Assembly: GCF_009857745.1 (NCBI RefSeq) | Contig: NZ_WWEN01000001.1 | Span: forward strand, 248,001 to 312,000 | From: Thalassovita mangrovi | GTDB taxonomy: Bacteria; Pseudomonadota; Alphaproteobacteria; Rhodobacterales; Rhodobacteraceae | Reading direction: 5' to 3' | Length of the DNA: 64,000 nt | In this document: positions 63,190 to 64,000 of the stretch, piece by piece | How positions within the stretch are numbered: the stretch's first letter is position 1 | How the letters are laid out: each line of letters begins with the position of its first letter | Notes under the pieces: model-generated | The model's database searches: none | Seen by the model: the letters and a program-made list of their open reading frames with translations, nothing else | What the model was told of the DNA's origin: nothing | Position numbers and translations under genes: made by a program

Positions 63190-64000
63190 TTGCCCTTCCG
63201 TTTCTTTTCGTCCACCACTTTCTGCGCCAGGTCGCGGGCGATGGCGAAGGCACCCTTGATCTTGTCGGCGTCAAGCTTCCAGTCGCGCCGCACCACGATC
63301 TTGTTGTCCTTGACCTTGGCCAGCCCGTTCTGCGCCTGGATATATTCGACCAAGCCCTGGGGCGAGGCGAATTTGTCGTTGTGGAACTGGATCGTCGCGC
63401 CCTTCGGCCCGCCGTCGAGCTTGGCGATCCCGGCCTTCTTGCACATCTCCTTGATCCGCACGATCAGCAGCAGCGTGTTGACCTCCCTGGGCAGCTTGCC
63501 GAAGCGGTCGATCAGTTCGGCGGCGAAGCCTTCGAGTTCAACTTTGCCGGACAAGCCACTGAGACGGCGATACAATCCAAGCCGAACATCGAGGTCGGGC
63601 ACGTATTTTTCCGGGATCAGCACCGGCACGCCGAGGTTGATCTGCGGCGCCCATTGATCCTCGGCATCGGTCAGCCCTTCCAGCTCGCCCGCCTTGATCT
63701 TGGCGATCGCCTCTTCCAGCATCGACTGGTAAAGCTCGTAACCCACATCGCGCATCTGGCCCGACTGTTCCTCGCCCAAGAGGTTGCCGGCGCCGCGAAT
63801 GTCGAGGTCCTGAGACGCCAGCGTGAAGCCAGCACCAAGCGTGTCGAGCGATCCCAGCACCCGCAGCCGCTTTTCCGCCGTGGCGGTCAGTTTCGCGCGC
63901 GGTTTCGTCGTCAGGTAGGCATAGGCGCGGGTTTTGCTGCGCCCCACCCGGCCGCGGATCTGGTAAAGCTGCGCTAGGCCGAACATGTCGGCGCGATGCA
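63186..64000 (-). CDS. mfd: Transcription-repair coupling factor Mfd, C-terminal part (cut by window edge)
   Basis: The last 270 or so residues of Mfd, a translocase that pushes stalled RNA polymerase off DNA and recruits UvrA. The sequence DMFGLAQLYQIRGRVGRSKTRAYAYLTT is helicase motif VI, followed by the LGAGFTLASQDLDIRGAGNLLGEEQSG block and the TRCF C-terminal domain. The gene continues beyond position 64000, so start and N-terminal domains are not visible. Confidence 0.93.
   Translation of the reverse strand, partial: HRADMFGLAQLYQIRGRVGRSKTRAYAYLTTKPRAKLTATAEKRLRVLGSLDTLGAGFTLASQDLDIRGAGNLLGEEQSGQMRDVGYELYQSMLEEAIAKIKAGELEGLTDAEDQWAPQINLGVPVLIPEKYVPDLDVRLGLYRRLSGLSGKVELEGFAAELIDRFGKLPREVNTLLLIVRIKEMCKKAGIAKLDGGPKGATIQFHNDKFASPQGLVEYIQAQNGLAKVKDNKIVVRRDWKLDADKIKGAFAIARDLAQKVVDEKKRKGK

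Overview
The window looks like chromosomal DNA of a marine alphaproteobacterium of the Rhodobacteraceae (Roseobacter group). This rests on high GC, the gene neighbourhoods (an iscR-led suf operon, soluble PhoR with pstSCAB-phoU-phoB, pcaIJF with an IclR regulator, psuKG, lpxD-acp-KAS), an IscR with a single cysteine, and small intergenic RNAs of Rhodobacter type. No genus is claimed. There is no insertion sequence, prophage, CRISPR array or rRNA operon, and only one tRNA gene (Arg-CCG). About 68 protein genes are described, one of them cut by the right edge (mfd).

Layout. 0-10 kb: an acyl-CoA ligase with a divergent XRE-cupin regulator; divergent mntH/mntR with two operator-like dyads; a YejA-like binding protein with a 37-residue entericidin-type lipoprotein; an unannotated candidate small RNA at 6.3 kb; 3-hydroxybutyrate dehydrogenase; DUF502; pseudouridine catabolism (psuK-psuG). 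10-15 kb: rpsB-tsf, a structured minus-strand RNA candidate, and tandem LuxR-type regulators with no luxI. 15-22 kb: beta-ketoadipate genes, a ferric-reductase-like flavocytochrome, glutaryl-CoA dehydrogenase and its LysR neighbour. 22-31.5 kb (minus): the phosphate block phoB-phoU-pstBACS with a three-repeat Pho box, then phoR behind yicC-gmk-gamma carbonic anhydrase. 31.7-40 kb: class II DAHP synthase, a GlxA-type regulator and a complete branched-chain amino-acid ABC transporter. 40-48 kb: a HerA-like ATPase, two tandem candidate small RNAs (one with CCTCCTCCC), an IalB protein, a KAS/ACP/LpxD lipid cluster, an L,D-transpeptidase and a DUF882 peptidase. 48-51 kb: a membrane-linked octaheme cytochrome module with a perfect FNR site. 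51.5-60.4 kb (minus): the iron-sulfur assembly operon from iscR to sufS, ending in a strong terminator, with an ICE-type iron box upstream. 60.4-64 kb: an alpha/beta hydrolase, a tandem HD protein, a GNAT and the end of mfd.

Themes. Much of the window deals with nutrient and redox sensing: Mn (mntHR), phosphate (pho/pst), iron (iscR/suf) and oxygen (FNR site at the octaheme cytochrome), together with aromatic, ketone-body and nucleoside catabolism. The least explained material is non-coding: four candidate small RNAs and a dispersed element made of two variable hairpins plus an invariant tail (about TTTTTGAACAGAAGAAG), found six times at gene ends in 64 kb, once as a divergent variant.
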